From: CAMDMI01 sp044379485
GTDB taxonomy: Bacteria; Bacteroidota; Bacteroidia; Cytophagales; Flexibacteraceae
Direction: 5' to 3'
Length of the DNA stretch: 64,000 nucleotides
Assembly: GCA_044379485.1 (NCBI GenBank)
Contig: JBIPOE010000013.1
Coordinates: forward strand, 1-64,000
Shown: one piece after another, positions 34,450-47,600 of the stretch
How the letters are laid out: every line of letters starts with the position of its first letter
How positions within the stretch are numbered: the first letter of the stretch is position 1
Program-made: the position numbers and the translations under genes
Notes under the pieces: generated by a model
Told to the model about the DNA's origin: nothing
The model's database searches: none
What the model saw: only the letters and a program-made list of their open reading frames with translations

Positions 34450-35607
34450 CTACACCCCTACTCCTTTCAGTCTTCTGGCCGCCTCCCTTAAGGTATCTTC
34501 TTTCTTGGCAATACAAACCCGCAAAACCTTGTGGTCCGTTTCATCCTGATAAAAAGCCGAAACCGGAATAAGCGCCACCCCTACCCGTTCCACCAAATCC
34601 AAAGCGACATTTCTGGAATTGGCACCAAGCGATTCCGGAAAAGTAAAACACTGAAAATAAGAACCTTTACTTGGCAATGGCTCCAAAATACTACCCACCA
34701 TTTCTTTGGCAAAGAAGTCCCGTTTCGCCTGAAAAACAGACGGCAATTGCAAATAGGTTTGCGGATTGGAAAGGTATTCAGCCATGGCCACCTGCATGGG
34801 TGTATTCACCGAAAAGACATTAAACTGATGGTGATTGCGAAACTCTTTGGTTAAATAAGCAGGAGCCACGGAATACCCGATTTTCCAACCTGTACAGTGG
34901 CAAACCTTGCCCAACGAAAAAGCTACAAACGAACGCTCAAAAAGTTCCGGATGGGCTAAAATGCTATGATGTTTCTCCCCATCAAAAACAATGTGTTCAT
35001 ACACTTCATCGCTCAAAATCAGGATTTGTGTGTTTCTGGTTATGTCTTTTAATTCCTCCAAATCCTGCAAGCCGAGCAATGTTCCAGTTGGATTGTTGGG
35101 TGAATTGACCATAATCATCCTGGTTTTGGAATTAACCGCCTGCCGCACTTTTTCCCACGGAATGGAATAATCAGGAAAATTCAGTGGAATGGCCACTGGC
35201 TTTGCCCCCATTACCTTTATATTGGGCACATAGCTATCAAAGCAAGGCTCAAAATAAATGACCTCATCCCCTTCTCTCAGAACAGATGTCAAGGCATTCG
35301 AAATGGCATAGGTTCCACCGGGAGTAATGGTGATTTCAGTTTCAGGATTTACAGGATTGCTATACAAAGTGTTAATTTTCTGAGCGAGAACCTCCCTAAG
35401 TCCCTGAAATCCAAAAGTGTGCGCATATTGATTGTGGCCATTCCGCATCGCATTGTTAACCAAATCATGCAACAAAGGATCCATTTCAAAATCCGGAAAA
35501 CCCTGCCCAAGGTTGATGGCCTTGTGTTGGTTGGCCAGCTGGCTCATGGTTGTAAAAATGGTGGTTGGGAGATTGGGCAGCTTGCTCTGAATATTAACTT
35601 TTGGCAT
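34450..35607 (-). CDS. Class I/II aminotransferase, methionine (YbdL/kynurenine-type) aminotransferase
   Basis: PLP enzyme of fold type I, 385 residues. It shows NLGQGFPDFEMDP, the substrate region YAHTFGFQGLREVLAQKI, VNSPNNPTGTL, and SDEVYEHIVFDG. The PLP-binding Lys234 is in SLGKVCHCTGWKIGY. The overall pattern matches methionine aminotransferase (YbdL) and kynurenine/glutamine transaminase K relatives, which convert methionine or other amino acids to 2-oxo acids, for example at the end of methionine salvage. Substrate choice is inferred from similarity. It is divergent from yidC. Confidence 0.88.
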   Translation of the reverse strand: MPKVNIQSKLPNLPTTIFTTMSQLANQHKAINLGQGFPDFEMDPLLHDLVNNAMRNGHNQYAHTFGFQGLREVLAQKINTLYSNPVNPETEITITPGGTYAISNALTSVLREGDEVIYFEPCFDSYVPNIKVMGAKPVAIPLNFPDYSIPWEKVRQAVNSKTRMIMVNSPNNPTGTLLGLQDLEELKDITRNTQILILSDEVYEHIVFDGEKHHSILAHPELFERSFVAFSLGKVCHCTGWKIGYSVAPAYLTKEFRNHHQFNVFSVNTPMQVAMAEYLSNPQTYLQLPSVFQAKRDFFAKEMVGSILEPLPSKGSYFQCFTFPESLGANSRNVALDLVERVGVALIPVSAFYQDETDHKVLRVCIAKKEDTLREAARRLKGVGV

Positions 35608-35712
35608 TTTTAAAACGGAATTGAACTGCGATTTACAACCTGATTTGGATTCTTAAAATGTTTCCAATCCAATAAGCTTTAATTTTCATTCGCTTTTCAA
35701 GGGATAAAACCG

Positions 35713-35720
35713 TACTTTTG
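35713..35720 (+). promoter_or_regulatory. Promoter -7 box for yidC
   Basis: TACTTTTG matches TAnnTTTG exactly and lies 50 bases before the ATG at 35771. A -33 candidate is weak (TTTTC near 35694). Confidence 0.4.
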
Positions 35721-35770
35721 CGGCCATTTTTGGATAAAGTCCCTGATTTACAGAGACTCCGTTTTAAACC

Positions 35771-37567
35771 ATGGATAAAAATCAGGCCACCGGCCTCGTA
35801 CTCATTTTTGGAATACTCTTTGTGTATTTCACCTTCTTTGCTCCAAAGCCTTCAGAACTACCTGATGTCAAAAAGATAAAAACTGTTAAAGTAGATTCTA
35901 ACAAACCAAAATCTACCGAATCGCAGGTTGCCCTCAAAGCCCTTGAAAAATTAGGGATCACCGATTCTGGATTGGTGGTTGATACTGCTCCGGTTTTTCT
36001 GGAAAACGCTGATATTAAATTGGCTATTTCTCCAATTGGCGCCAGAATCAAATCTGTAGAACTTAAAAACTACAAAACATGGGATGCAAAACCACTTTTA
36101 CTCATTTCTGATGGCCGGTTTGCACAGAATTTAATTCTTCCGGTTGCAGGCAAGTCTCTTAACATTAGTCAGCTTCCATATTCCTCCGAGCAAAAATCTG
36201 TAAAAATTGACAAGGATTCAGGCAGTTTTTCTTTCGTTTGCAATATCCCTGGTGGAGGAAAAATAGAGCAAAAATTCACCTTACCCGCCAAAGGCTACAC
36301 TGTTAAATATGCAGTAAACACTGTTGGCTTGCAATTATCCGAAAAAGCCCAGGCAGAACTTTCTTATGCATTCAATGCCAATCAGTTAGAAAAAGACATT
36401 CTACAAAACCGAACTACTACCTGCATCAACTATTTTCAGGATGTGGAAGGATTCAACAACCTGACGGAAACGTCTACCACCGAAGAAAAAGCCGAAATCA
36501 ACAATCCTGTCAAGTGGTTCTCCTTCAAACAGAAGTTTTTCAACACAGGTCTAATCTCTAATAACGGATTCTCTAACCTCAAAATCAAGCAAATAACAAA
36601 CGAGGCTGACACCACTTCCGTCAAAAATATGGAAGCTTCTTTTGGAGTGCCAATGGTGAACCAAACGCTTGGTTTCAAATGGTATTTCGGTCCAAATGAT
36701 TTCAGGACGCTAAAAGCTGTAACACCCGATTATGACAAAAACGTATATCTGGGTTGGCCGGTTATCAACTTGGTTAACAGGTTTATAACGGTCAATGTGT
36801 TTTATTGGCTGGAAGGTGTAGTATCAAATTATGGCATCATCATCATCATTCTCGTTTTGTTGATTAAACTTTTGCTTTTACCGCTTTCATACAAGTCATA
36901 TATATCTATGGCCAAAATGAAGGTACTAAAACCTGAGTTGGATGAAATCAAAGCCCGAACCGGAGACGACATGCAAAAGGCCCAGGCAGAGCAGATGAAA
37001 CTCTATCAGCAAGTGGGCATCAATCCGCTAAGTGGCTGTATTCCTTTGCTTTTGCAAATGCCTATTTTGCTTGCCATGTTCAACTTTTTCCCCAATGCCA
37101 TTGAGCTGCGGCAGGAAAGTTTTTGGTGGGCACCCGATTTAAGCACCTACGATTCCATCGCCACCCTGCCATTCAAACTTCCGGGCTATGGCGACCATGT
37201 CAGTCTTTTCACCATATTGATGACAGCTTCTACTTTGGTGCTCACCTGGTACAACAACCAAACCAGCACTGTGGCCGGTCCGATGCAATCCATGAGTTAC
37301 ATCATGCCGGTTGTTTTTATGTTTATTTTGAACTCTTTGCCAGCTGGACTTAGTTTTTATTATTTGGTTTCAAACGTGGTAAGCATTGTGCAGCAGCAGG
37401 TTATCAAACGATTTGTGGATGAAGACCAGCTCCGGGCAAAACTCGAGGCCAACAAAGTCAAAAACGCAACCAAGAAAAAATCCGGTTTTGCAGCCCGTTT
37501 GGAAGAGGCCATGCGCATGGCTCAAGATGCTCAAAAGGAAAAAGATAAAAACAAAAAGGGGAAATAA
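35771..37567 (+). CDS. yidC: Membrane protein insertase YidC
   Basis: YidC inserts and folds inner-membrane proteins, alone or with SecYEG. The 598-residue product has an N-terminal membrane anchor (residues about 8-25), then a large periplasmic domain (about 60-340) typical of Gram-negative YidC. The conserved 60 kDa inner-membrane domain follows at about 345-565, with segments VFYWLEGVVSNYGIIIIILV, LSYKSYISMAKMKVLKPEL, INPLSGCIPLLLQMPILLAM and LPAGLSFYYLVSNVVSIVQQ. A charged Lys-rich tail ends it. The gene stands alone with its own promoter; a structured repeat follows. Confidence 0.97.
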   Translation: MDKNQATGLVLIFGILFVYFTFFAPKPSELPDVKKIKTVKVDSNKPKSTESQVALKALEKLGITDSGLVVDTAPVFLENADIKLAISPIGARIKSVELKNYKTWDAKPLLLISDGRFAQNLILPVAGKSLNISQLPYSSEQKSVKIDKDSGSFSFVCNIPGGGKIEQKFTLPAKGYTVKYAVNTVGLQLSEKAQAELSYAFNANQLEKDILQNRTTTCINYFQDVEGFNNLTETSTTEEKAEINNPVKWFSFKQKFFNTGLISNNGFSNLKIKQITNEADTTSVKNMEASFGVPMVNQTLGFKWYFGPNDFRTLKAVTPDYDKNVYLGWPVINLVNRFITVNVFYWLEGVVSNYGIIIIILVLLIKLLLLPLSYKSYISMAKMKVLKPELDEIKARTGDDMQKAQAEQMKLYQQVGINPLSGCIPLLLQMPILLAMFNFFPNAIELRQESFWWAPDLSTYDSIATLPFKLPGYGDHVSLFTILMTASTLVLTWYNNQTSTVAGPMQSMSYIMPVVFMFILNSLPAGLSFYYLVSNVVSIVQQQVIKRFVDEDQLRAKLEANKVKNATKKKSGFAARLEEAMRMAQDAQKEKDKNKKGK

Positions 37568-37602
37568 ACCCCGTTTTTTCTAACGACAATTTGTTTTAAT
37601 CA

Positions 37603-37708
37603 GGGCGGCTTATCAGGCTGTTTGCTTCTATCTTTTTAGGATTTTTACTTTAGCTTTTGCAAAGTAAAAATCCTAAAAAGGATATCCGCTGCCATCCTGG
37701 CCGCAATC
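37603..37708 (+). repeat. Structured dispersed repeat, copy 2
   Basis: The ends match copy 1 at 23201-23300. The centre is a strong hairpin: AGGATTTTTACTTT at about 37638-37651 pairs with AAAGTAAAAATCCT at about 37661-37674. The outer ends GCGGC and GCCGC are complementary, so the whole element can fold. It lies between yidC and the cupin gene. Confidence 0.75.
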
Positions 37709-37748
37709 CTTATCAAACATTTTATTAAAAATTAATGTTCCTATAATT

Positions 37749-38237
37749 ATGCAAACCGTTAAATCCATTATTGAAAATCTCAAAATGCTGACTCATCCGG
37801 AAGGTGGCTATTTTGCTGAGCATTATCGTTCTTCAGAAAGTTTTTCACCAGCTGGTTTTGATGGACAAAGATCTTATGCCACCAGCATTTATTTCCTTTT
37901 GGAAAAAGGTCAGTTTTCGGCATTGCATAAAATCAAGTCCGATGAAATCTGGCATTTTTATCTGGGTGAGCCCTTGGAAATCATTGAAATAGAACCAAAT
38001 GGTAAGCTTATCAAAACTGTACTGGGGCAAAATTTTAGTTATGGTCAAGTTCTTTCTTACGTGGTAAAAGCGGGAAACTGGTTTGGCAGCAGGCCTTTGG
38101 AAGGAAGTAGCTTTTCATTGGTTGGCTGCACAGTGAGCCCCGGTTTTGATTTCTCAGACTTCGAAATGCCCCCAAAAGCCTATTTTCTGGAAAATTTCCC
38201 TCAGCACAAAAGCCTGATTCAAGAAATGTGCCGTTGA
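37749..38237 (+). CDS. DUF985 cupin-fold protein
   Basis: The 162-residue product is a cupin of the DUF985 (PF06172) family: HPEGGYFAEHYRS, ATSIYFLLEKGQFSALHKIK, DEIWHFYLGEPLEI, FSYGQVLSYVVKAGNWFGSR and SFSLVGCTVSPGFDFSDFEM are the family's blocks. The His and Glu of the HKIKSDEIWHFY segment are candidate metal ligands. Biochemical function is not established. It stands alone behind the dispersed repeat. Confidence 0.88.
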   Translation: MQTVKSIIENLKMLTHPEGGYFAEHYRSSESFSPAGFDGQRSYATSIYFLLEKGQFSALHKIKSDEIWHFYLGEPLEIIEIEPNGKLIKTVLGQNFSYGQVLSYVVKAGNWFGSRPLEGSSFSLVGCTVSPGFDFSDFEMPPKAYFLENFPQHKSLIQEMCR

Positions 38238-38579
38238 ATTTTGGTTTTACTTTAGTTCCAAAAAGCACAGCATCCCAAAATCAGGACTGACTCATTTTCT
38301 CAATATTTTTTCCAAAACCATACAAGTGAATGCTTTTCAGCCCTTCCTGTAAAATATTGAATTAAATACCTTTCATTTTTGGCATTGTATAAAAGTGCAT
38401 TCGAATTCTGAATTGCTATTCCACTAAAAAGACGGATTAGTAACGATTAATTTTAACTAAGAGAAAAAAAAATAAAAGTTTTTTTTCTTGTCAAAGTATA
38501 ATCCGGAATACGCATACAGCTTTTTTTCTTTCCTATTTCTTGGTTTTATACCAAATATATAAATGAAAAATCAATTTGA
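38238..38579. other. Spacer before the giant gene
   Basis: An A+T-rich stretch with no gene. An A-run/T-run hairpin at 38462-38488 (AGAAAAAAAA against TTTTTTTTCT) could act as a weak terminator. The promoter of the giant gene follows directly. Confidence 0.4.
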
Positions 38580-38612
38580 TTTGGAAAATAGTATCTTTTC
38601 CAGTTACTTTTG
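38580..38612 (+). promoter_or_regulatory. Promoter of the giant surface-protein gene
   Basis: TTTG at 38580-38583 and TACTTTTG at 38605-38612 match both boxes of the Bacteroidota promoter with 21 bases between them. Transcription would begin near 38619, inside a longer in-frame opening from 38563. The ATG at 38677 is therefore the likely start, with a leader of nearly 60 bases. Confidence 0.55.
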
Positions 38613-38676
38613 CATATTCCAAAGAATTAATATTTCTGTCTCAGAGTTTCACATCTCTGGTTTACCCAACAAGTCT

Positions 38677-41600
38677 ATGAAAAAACGAATACTTTTTCAC
38701 AAACCCCATTTTCTATTTTCGATTCCAACCTTACTGATTTTCAGTTTCTTGCTGTTTGCGGGCAGTCAAGCGTTTGGGGTAGTAAAAACCACAGCCAGCT
38801 CTGGTACATGGGCAGCAATTACCTGGTCACCAGCAGGTTTGCCTGTAGCTGGAGATGATATCGTCATTGCACACAATGTAACCGCAGGACCTGCAGTAGG
38901 TATAACCAATTTTGCTAGTTTCACAGTGAACTCAGGGGTAACATTTACCCACACCAACACGGCAATTACCATTACCGGAGACCTTACAGTGAATGGTGTT
39001 TATCAGATCAACAACCAGAATTTTACTGTAAATGGGGCAACAACTGTTTCTTCTACGGGTTCACTAAACGATAATAACCACACAGGAGCAAACCGGTTTG
39101 ATGGACTGGTAACTATTAATGCGAGTGGAGTTTTTAGTTCGGCTGTTACCTCCACCTATGAATTCAGAAACGGAATTCTGCACAATGGTGCGACCTGTAG
39201 TTTGACTGGAGGCGGAACTATTTCATTTACAACAAATTCCCAAAGTATAAGTGGAGGATCTGCAGTAATATTAAACATTGTTTCTATTACAAATACACTT
39301 AGCCTTACAAATACCAATTCTGTTACCTGCAATGGTGCTGTTACGGTTTCAGGTTCTTTAAATCTTAATACAGCAAGCTTCACTGCCAATACAACTACCA
39401 CATTGTCTGGCACGGGTTCTATTGTGGATGATAACAATGCAGGTTCAAATCTTTTCATTGGCCAGGTAACTGTGCCAGCAGGTTGTTCTTTTTCTTCTTC
39501 CAATAATTCAACCTATACATTCAGAGGCGGCATTACTCACAATGGTACGACCTTTAGTTTGACAGGCACTGGTCAGATTTCGTTTACAACAAACGCTCAG
39601 AATATTACCGGGGCTTCTGCTGTAACATTAAACAATGTAGCAAGCAGTATTAACCTAACTTTAACCAATACCAATGCAGTCACATTTTCAGGTGCTGTCA
39701 CACTTACTGCGGGTGCTTTAAACCTGAATGTAAACAACTTTACAGCTGGCTCTACACTTGCCCTTTCGGGAACAGCAACCTTGGTTGACAATAGCAACAC
39801 AGGTTCCAATATTTTCGTCGATCAGGTTAATGTTGGGGTAGGATGTTCTTTCTCTTCAGGAAACAGTTCACCTTTTGAATTCAGAAATGGTATCAGCCAT
39901 AGCGGTACAACTTTTAGTTTAACTGCTCCAACCGTAACATTCTCCACAAACAACCAGGCACTTAATGGCACCTCAGCTTATACAATAAACACCATTTCTG
40001 TTGCCAATATTACCTTAACAAACAATGGAACTTTAACCGTAGCAAATGCATGTGATGGCACTACTGGTGGTTCTAACTTTACCAACGGAACCAATGCCAA
40101 TTTAACTTACAATGGTTCAGCCAGTTTAATGGGAACGGGTTCTTTAACGGCAAATTCAAGTGGAAATAGCGTAACTTATTCAGGTGCTGCCCAGGGCATA
40201 CGTTCCACAGCTACTGGTTATTTTAATTTAACTACAGGTGGCTCTGCAGCTAAAACTATTTTTCAAAATCTAATTGTTGCAAATGTTTTAACCATTGGCA
40301 ACGGTACTACTTTCCGGGGTAGTACTTTCAATGTGACCACCACAACAATGACTTTAAATGGAAATGGAATTTTTAGCAAATCCGGCGCTGGTTCTATTTT
40401 AGTTTCCGGTGCTGTAACATTAAACGGAACTTCCAACATAAATTCAATGACTGGAAACCCAACCTGGGAATTTGAATCCGGCATTACCCAAAACTCAACT
40501 GCTGCATCCAATTTGGGTACTGGTCAGGTTCTGTTTTCTACGAACAATCAATCTATTAATGGTACAGGTTCAGGTGCCATTACATTTGGAGGCAATGTTC
40601 TGGTTGGAGACGATGGACTTGGAAACGGAATTGTGTTGACCAACACCAGAAACATAACCATTACCGGAACGCTTAATGGAACTTTGGGTACTTCACAATT
40701 GGTAAATGATGTCAATGCTTCATTGAGCCTGGCTTCCTCAACAACGCCTTTTGGAACAGGAAGTTTGGTTGCAAGTTCATCGGGCAATACAGTTACTTTC
40801 TCTTCGGGCTCAAATCAAACAATTCCAGATAATACATATCACAATATTATAATAAATGGTGCTGGTACTAAAACCATTGGAGACATTACCGTTAATGGGA
40901 ATTTCACCCAATCAACCGGAACCATCTCCTCTACCACTGGGACCCAAACATTTGCGACAGCGACTGTTTGCACTTTATCTGTAAATGCATCTGGTCCGCT
41001 TAATAACATTGTTCTCAATAAATCCGGAGGATTATTTAATCTAAACAGCAGCCTGACAGTTACCAATGGTATTTCTGTAAATGGAGGTTCTCTGGTTTAT
41101 ATAGGAACTGCAAGAACCCTTACAATAAACGGAGATTTGAATGGTGCTGGAACTATAAACATGTCAGCTCTGGCAGGACATAGATTGGTGCTTAATGGTC
41201 AACTTAATTCAATCGGAACATTAACAACGATTGCTGGAAACACAGTTTCTTACACCAGGGCAGGCGACCAATCAGTTTTTGCGTCGCCAAACTATGCAAA
41301 TTTAACTGTAGGAGGAAGTGGAATTAAAACCATTGGAGGCAATGTAAACGCCTCCGGGGCTGTTACTTTTTCAGCCTCTGTTCTTCTTTCCCTGAGTAAT
41401 TTCAACTTTACACTTGGAACTGCAGGAACTTTGGTTTCTTCAGCTGGTGCATTTGGCTTAACAAAAATGATTGTTACGGATGGGTCAGGTTTGTTTACCA
41501 AACAAGGAACTACAGCTGCCAACTTCTCCGCTTTTGTAACCCAAACGCCAGCGGCTTCTGGCTTGATCCCATTGGGTACCACTGGTTTCTATAGCCCAAT

Positions 41601-44600
41601 GAATATCAGTAGTTTGGCTGCAACAGTAGCTGGCACCGGTACAATAACCGTCAGAGCTGTGGCCGCCAAGCAGCCCAATGTTCCGTATTTTAACAATGCA
41701 CTTGTTAAATACTGGGAAGTTGCTTCAACGAATCTATCTGCCATCACAGCAAATATGGCTTTTACCTTTAGTGCTGGTGAAGTAATTGGTTCGGTAGGTT
41801 TTTATGTACCCAGAGTTTGGGATGGATCTACCCTTTCAGCAGTAGCTGGCGGAAGTGCTCCTGGCTCTAATCCATTTTCAACCACTGGAACTACGTTTTT
41901 AACAGGCTCATGGACAGCCATTGACCCAACCGTTCGAAATGCATTTTATTCTTATATTTCAGGTGATTGGAATACCGCTGGCACCTGGACTACTGACCCA
42001 TCTGGTACAACATTAATCAACTCTGCGGTTCCAACCGTTGGAGACCAGGTATTTATTCTGAATGGCAGAACCGTTACAAATGCCGCATCAGGTTTAACTA
42101 CTGCTTCTTTAACGATTGAAAACGGTGCAGTGCTTGATATTGCCGCAACCACTGGACATAATTTTGGACCTGTTACAGGTTCTGGCTTATACAGGCAATC
42201 CTCAATTACTTTACCGACAGCCAACTTTACAAATTTTTGTGCCAGCACAGGTGGCACTTTTGAATATTATAATTTACCTGCGGGAGTTAATGAATTGGAT
42301 TCAACATTAACTACCTACAATAATCTACTGATAACCAATTCAACAGGGACTAATTTTACCATTGCCCTGGATACCAATATGACTTTGAACGGGAATTTCA
42401 CTTCCTCAAGAACCGGTGCCGGAAGAGCTGCTTTTGTGATAGGAAATACCGCTACAGCCAGAACTGTAAATATCACCGGAAACATCAATGTAGGAACAGG
42501 AACAACTTTTAAAGTAGGCAGATTTAATGCAGCTCATACGATAAATTTATTTGGAAATTTAACAAACTCAGACAGTCTTTTTCTCACGAATGCAACTGTT
42601 GCATACACCCTTCCAACCAATGGATATGCAACTATAAACTTTAGAGGAATCACCACAAATACAGCTGTAACTTCTAATACAGGAAGCTTCACAAGGTTTG
42701 ACAACTTTATTGTTATTAAAAACACAGGCTTTGAACTTTTTGTGACTGCAGCAGCGGGGGCAACTCCAACTTTTTGGTCAAATGCCAAAACCATTGATGT
42801 TACAACCGGAACGCTTAGGCTTGGACCCAATGTGGTTGTTGACCGAATGATTAGTGGAGGTGGAAATTATGATTTAGGCTCATCCACAACCATTCCAACT
42901 TTTTGGATAGATGGAGCCACTGTAACTTTTGGACCTGGGCTTGCCATCGTACCTTACGGCACCTTAAGGGTATCGGCAGGTACATTAAATGTGGCAGCTG
43001 GTCAGGGTGGAATCGTTTTAAGAGAAACCGGACAACTACAAATAGAGGGTACAGGAACAGTAAATGCCTGGATGTTCAGAACTTCTACAACTGCAACTAC
43101 CCACCGCGGTGCATTCAATCAAACCGGCGGAACTTTCAATTTATCGGGCATTAATGGAGGAATTAACCATTATTCCATTTTTACTTTGCCCTATCCTGAC
43201 AATGTATTTAGAATGACAGGTGGAACCATCAATATCACCAAAGTATTCACAGGTGGAATTACCCCAAATGGAGGTATTCAAATTGCCTCATCTCTTGGCA
43301 ATTATGAGGTTACAGGGGGAACGATCAATGTAACGGTTGGCGCAGGAATTAATTTTGATATTTCAAGTTCATCTCCTTTATACGACTTAACCATTTCTAA
43401 AAGTGCAGGAGCAGCAAGCTCTGCAAGGCTAACCTCGATTCCATGGTCATATGATGGAAGCGGAGGAAATACAGTAACTTATCCAGCTCAGCCTCTGGTG
43501 ATTTTGAATGATTTTACTGTAAATGGAACCAACTCTCCTGTTTTCGATGCATTGAATGCCAATGTTTTTGTTCGTGGAAACTTCCTTTTGTCTAATGGTG
43601 GGACCTACCAATCGACTACAAACACATTGACTTTTGATGGGGCTTCCAATCAAAGTTTTACTGTGAATGGCTCGCTTAATACAGGTCTAAGTTCTTTGGC
43701 AATAAATAAAAGTTCATCGACTTTAACTGTGGCGGGGACAGCTGCAACAATAACTGTCCGAGCAGGCCTCAATATTTCGAATGGTACTTTGGCTGATGGG
43801 GGCAAAACCATTAATGTGGCAGGAGATATCCTCAACAACGGAATCCATTCCGGGGCTGGAAAAATTGCTTTAAATAGTGCAATTGCTGCTCAGACCATCT
43901 CCGGAACACTCAATTCCATCTTTGGGAACTTGGATTTCTCCAACACCAATGGGGCTGTAGGTTCTACTCAGATAACTGTTTCCAGCAATTTACAAATAAA
44001 TGGAAATCTGGCCCTTACCACCGATAGAGTTGCCAATATTGGAAACAAACAAATCACACTGCCGGCTTCCAGCAATATTACAGGTACTTTTTCAATCAAC
44101 CGACACATCAAAACCAATGGACTTCGCTCTGATGGAGGAATCAAAAAGACCTATTCATCCACAGCTGCAATAACTTTTCCTTTGGGCTATGGTATCAATT
44201 ATTCTCCTGCAACCATTCAGTTTAGCGCAACTCCTACTACTTGGGGTGACTTAACCGTAAGACCTGTTGGAACCAAACAATTATATGTAACTGACCCCAA
44301 TTGCTTTGACCTGTATTGGAAACTTGAAACCAGTGGATTTACGGGGATACCTGCCAATTCGGTGAACTACACTTTCAATTATGGCAATCTCACAGATGAT
44401 GTAACTTATATTCCAGCGTTTTATGACCAATTGGCCATAGCCTATACCACCATCAGTGATGTGACTCAGGTAAATGAAACGACAAACAACATCAGTTTTA
44501 CAGGCGTTAGTTATACCGACGGTGATTTTACGGCGGGCAATCCGGCTGCATTTGGCATTGTAACACCTTATTACTCAAGAACCAATGGTGATTGGAATAC

Positions 44601-47600
44601 ACCTGCAACATGGTCCAATGTTGGATTTGGCGGAGCAGCTTCTGCATCCATTCCAGCTTCTAATTCTCCGGTTCTTATTGGAGATGGAGGCCTGTTTAAC
44701 CATACAGTAACTATAACCACAAACAGCACCGTTTCAGGTAGTTTGATTGTGGATGCAGGCTCAACATTGGATTGCCAAACCACAACTGGAAATAACTTTG
44801 GCGCCATTCCTTATGCCACAGCGGGCGGTTCTGGAACCATCAGAATCTCTTCTGCATCTGCAACAGCTGAGTTTCCAGCCGGGGACTTTGGTTTGTTTTT
44901 TCAAAGCACAGGTGGTACTTGTGAATATTACTCTACAGGCGTTCAGAATTTTACGCTGCCAGGCTCCACCGCAAGTCCAACCGTAATTTCAATAGATACC
45001 TACAGAAATCTGGTATTGGCACCAGGTTCAGGACGGATTATCGAGTTTCCTAACAAGGATCTTGAAATCTATGAAGATGTTACTGTAAATGGAAACAGTA
45101 CAGGTATTGCCGGAGTGCTTCAAAATAGCGCCCGGATAATTAAAATAAATGATGACTTGAATATCACCAATGGAATTCTGGAAGTGGGAGGAGCTGCAAG
45201 CCACATAGTTCGGGTTACGAACAATACAACAATCAATTCTTCAGGAACCTTACAAACTAGTTCCACTGGTTCAAACAATCACAGCATACGTCTTGGTGGA
45301 AACCTTTTTAATGAAGGAAATATAGATTTAAACAATGCTTCCACTGCAAATCTTTTGTTTCAGGGAACTGGCTCAAGGGTTTGGAATGGCGCCAATGGTT
45401 CAGCCAATGTAGATTTGTTCACATTGACCATAAACAAAGGGACATCAGCAGCTACTGAATTGGAAATCACAACCCTTGGCACATTTACAGTACCATCCAA
45501 CAATTGGCTCACTTTAACCAATGGCAACCTGAAATGGTCTAAGGCTGGAACCATTACACTGACAAACGCTGTCGGAGATTTCACAATTCCTTCTTCAACG
45601 GCTTTAACTTTAAATAATACTGGTCTGACAGTAAATGTAAACCAGGTAAACTCCTCAGATGCTGACGTTATTCTCCTCGGGAAACTTTCCATTTTAAATG
45701 GAACAATGAACATTGGAAATATCGCGAATAACCAACACAACGACCTGGAAGTAGGTGCTGCCGGAATTCCGGAATTTGATATTTCTGGGACTGGTGTTTT
45801 GAATGTAAACGGACAAATCAGAAGAAGTCTGGTGGTTCAATTTGGCTCATTAAAATATTCACAATCAGGAAATTCCACAGTTTTGGTACGGGGCAAAAAT
45901 CCTAATGCCGCTTTATCTTTATCACACGACAGAGGCAAATTTGAGATACTCAATGCTGGTTCAGAATTTAACATGTCTGGAAATTCAATCCTCACTATTG
46001 ACAGAAATGGTTCACCAAGTGGCGTTTATTATGACATTTTCATTGAACCTGCTACCTTCAATATTACTGGTGGAGAAATCAGGGTTGGAACCACCTCAAC
46101 ACCGGCTGCTCAGACCTTTTTTATAAGTTCAACAGCCCAATTGTGGAATTTGAGTTTGGATGGAACAACCAATGCCAAAACACTAACCTTGGTTGGAGAC
46201 CCAATCAGCATTCAAAAAAATCTTAGAATTGAAGGCAACTCCATCTTTGTGGCCAACAGCCTGGATGTAACCATTGGAGGTGATTTGGTCAACCAAAATA
46301 CAACAGCAACAGGTGGATTAAGCAATGGAGGTTTCCAACCAACAAGTGCCACGCAAGTTACTACTTTTAACAGTGCAACTGCCAACCAAAATATTACAGG
46401 AACGGGTGCCAACCTTACCAATTTCGCTGTTTTAACAATAGCCAATACATTTTCGGGAGGTTCAGTTACCTTAGGAACCAATTCAGCAGTTCGGGTAGCA
46501 GGCCAGTTAAATATCAATACCGGAACTTTAAACACAGGTACAAATCTATTAACTGCCTTAAACAATGTTGTCAACAATGGCGGCCATACATCTTCAGGGC
46601 CAGGTTTTCTGGTTTTTGGAGGAGCTTCTGCACAAGCCATTCAGTCAGGAAGTACTGCCAGCTTTGGAAGCGTAAGAGTTTCGAATTCAGCGGGTGTAAA
46701 TGCAGAATCTCCAGTTAATATTTCTGGTACTTTAAATTTACCAAATGGCATATTGTATTTGAATAGCAATTTATTAAGTCTTGGAGTAACAGCGTCTGTT
46801 ACAGGTGCATTCAGTAGTTCCAATATGATTCGATTAAATGGAGTTACCAGCGACGGTGGTGTGCAAAAATCTTATCCGGCCAGTGCTTCTGATTTTACAT
46901 TCCCAATCGGAACTACATTAAAATACACGCCAGCCAGATTTAATGTAACCAGCAATTCTGTGGCTGGAACCATAAATATCAAACCTGTAAACGTAGAACA
47001 TCCTGCAACCACAGATGTACTTGACCTTCAATTGGACTACTATTGGAGGGTGAATTCCACTGGGTTTAATGGAAGCACAGTGGTGAATCATACCTACAAC
47101 TACGAGCCTCTTGATGTGAACGGAACTGAAGCCAGTTATGTAACTGGCCGGTTCTTTGGAAGCCTTTGGGCACCAACACTAGGTATACCAGCTACAGTAG
47201 ATGCTTCAAATGACCGGTTCACACTCACAGGGGTCAATTATTTTGATGGTGATTATACAGCAGGAGAAAACACGGAATTCAACATTATTACTACATTTTA
47301 TAGCAGAAACGCAACTTTGGGTGGAAACTGGGACGATGCAAATGCCTGGTCTGTAGATGCAATTTTGCAACATGCCGGAGCTGCAGCGCCTACTTTTCCG
47401 AACTTTAACCAGGCGGTTATTGCTTCCGGTCATACTGTAAATGCAAATGGAAATGGAAGAAATGCTGTTTCGGTGGTTGTTAATGGTACACTAAATCTTG
47501 CCAACTCCATCGCACACAATTATGGAGATGTTACAGGAACCGGACGAATTCAACAAACGGCAACCGCTGGCAATCAGTACATTTTTCCTGGTGGAAACTA

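Noticed and set aside
38563..38676. Extension of the giant gene to an ATG at 38563
   Set aside because: The 38 extra residues precede a clean signal peptide, and a matching promoter lies inside the extension at 38580-38612.
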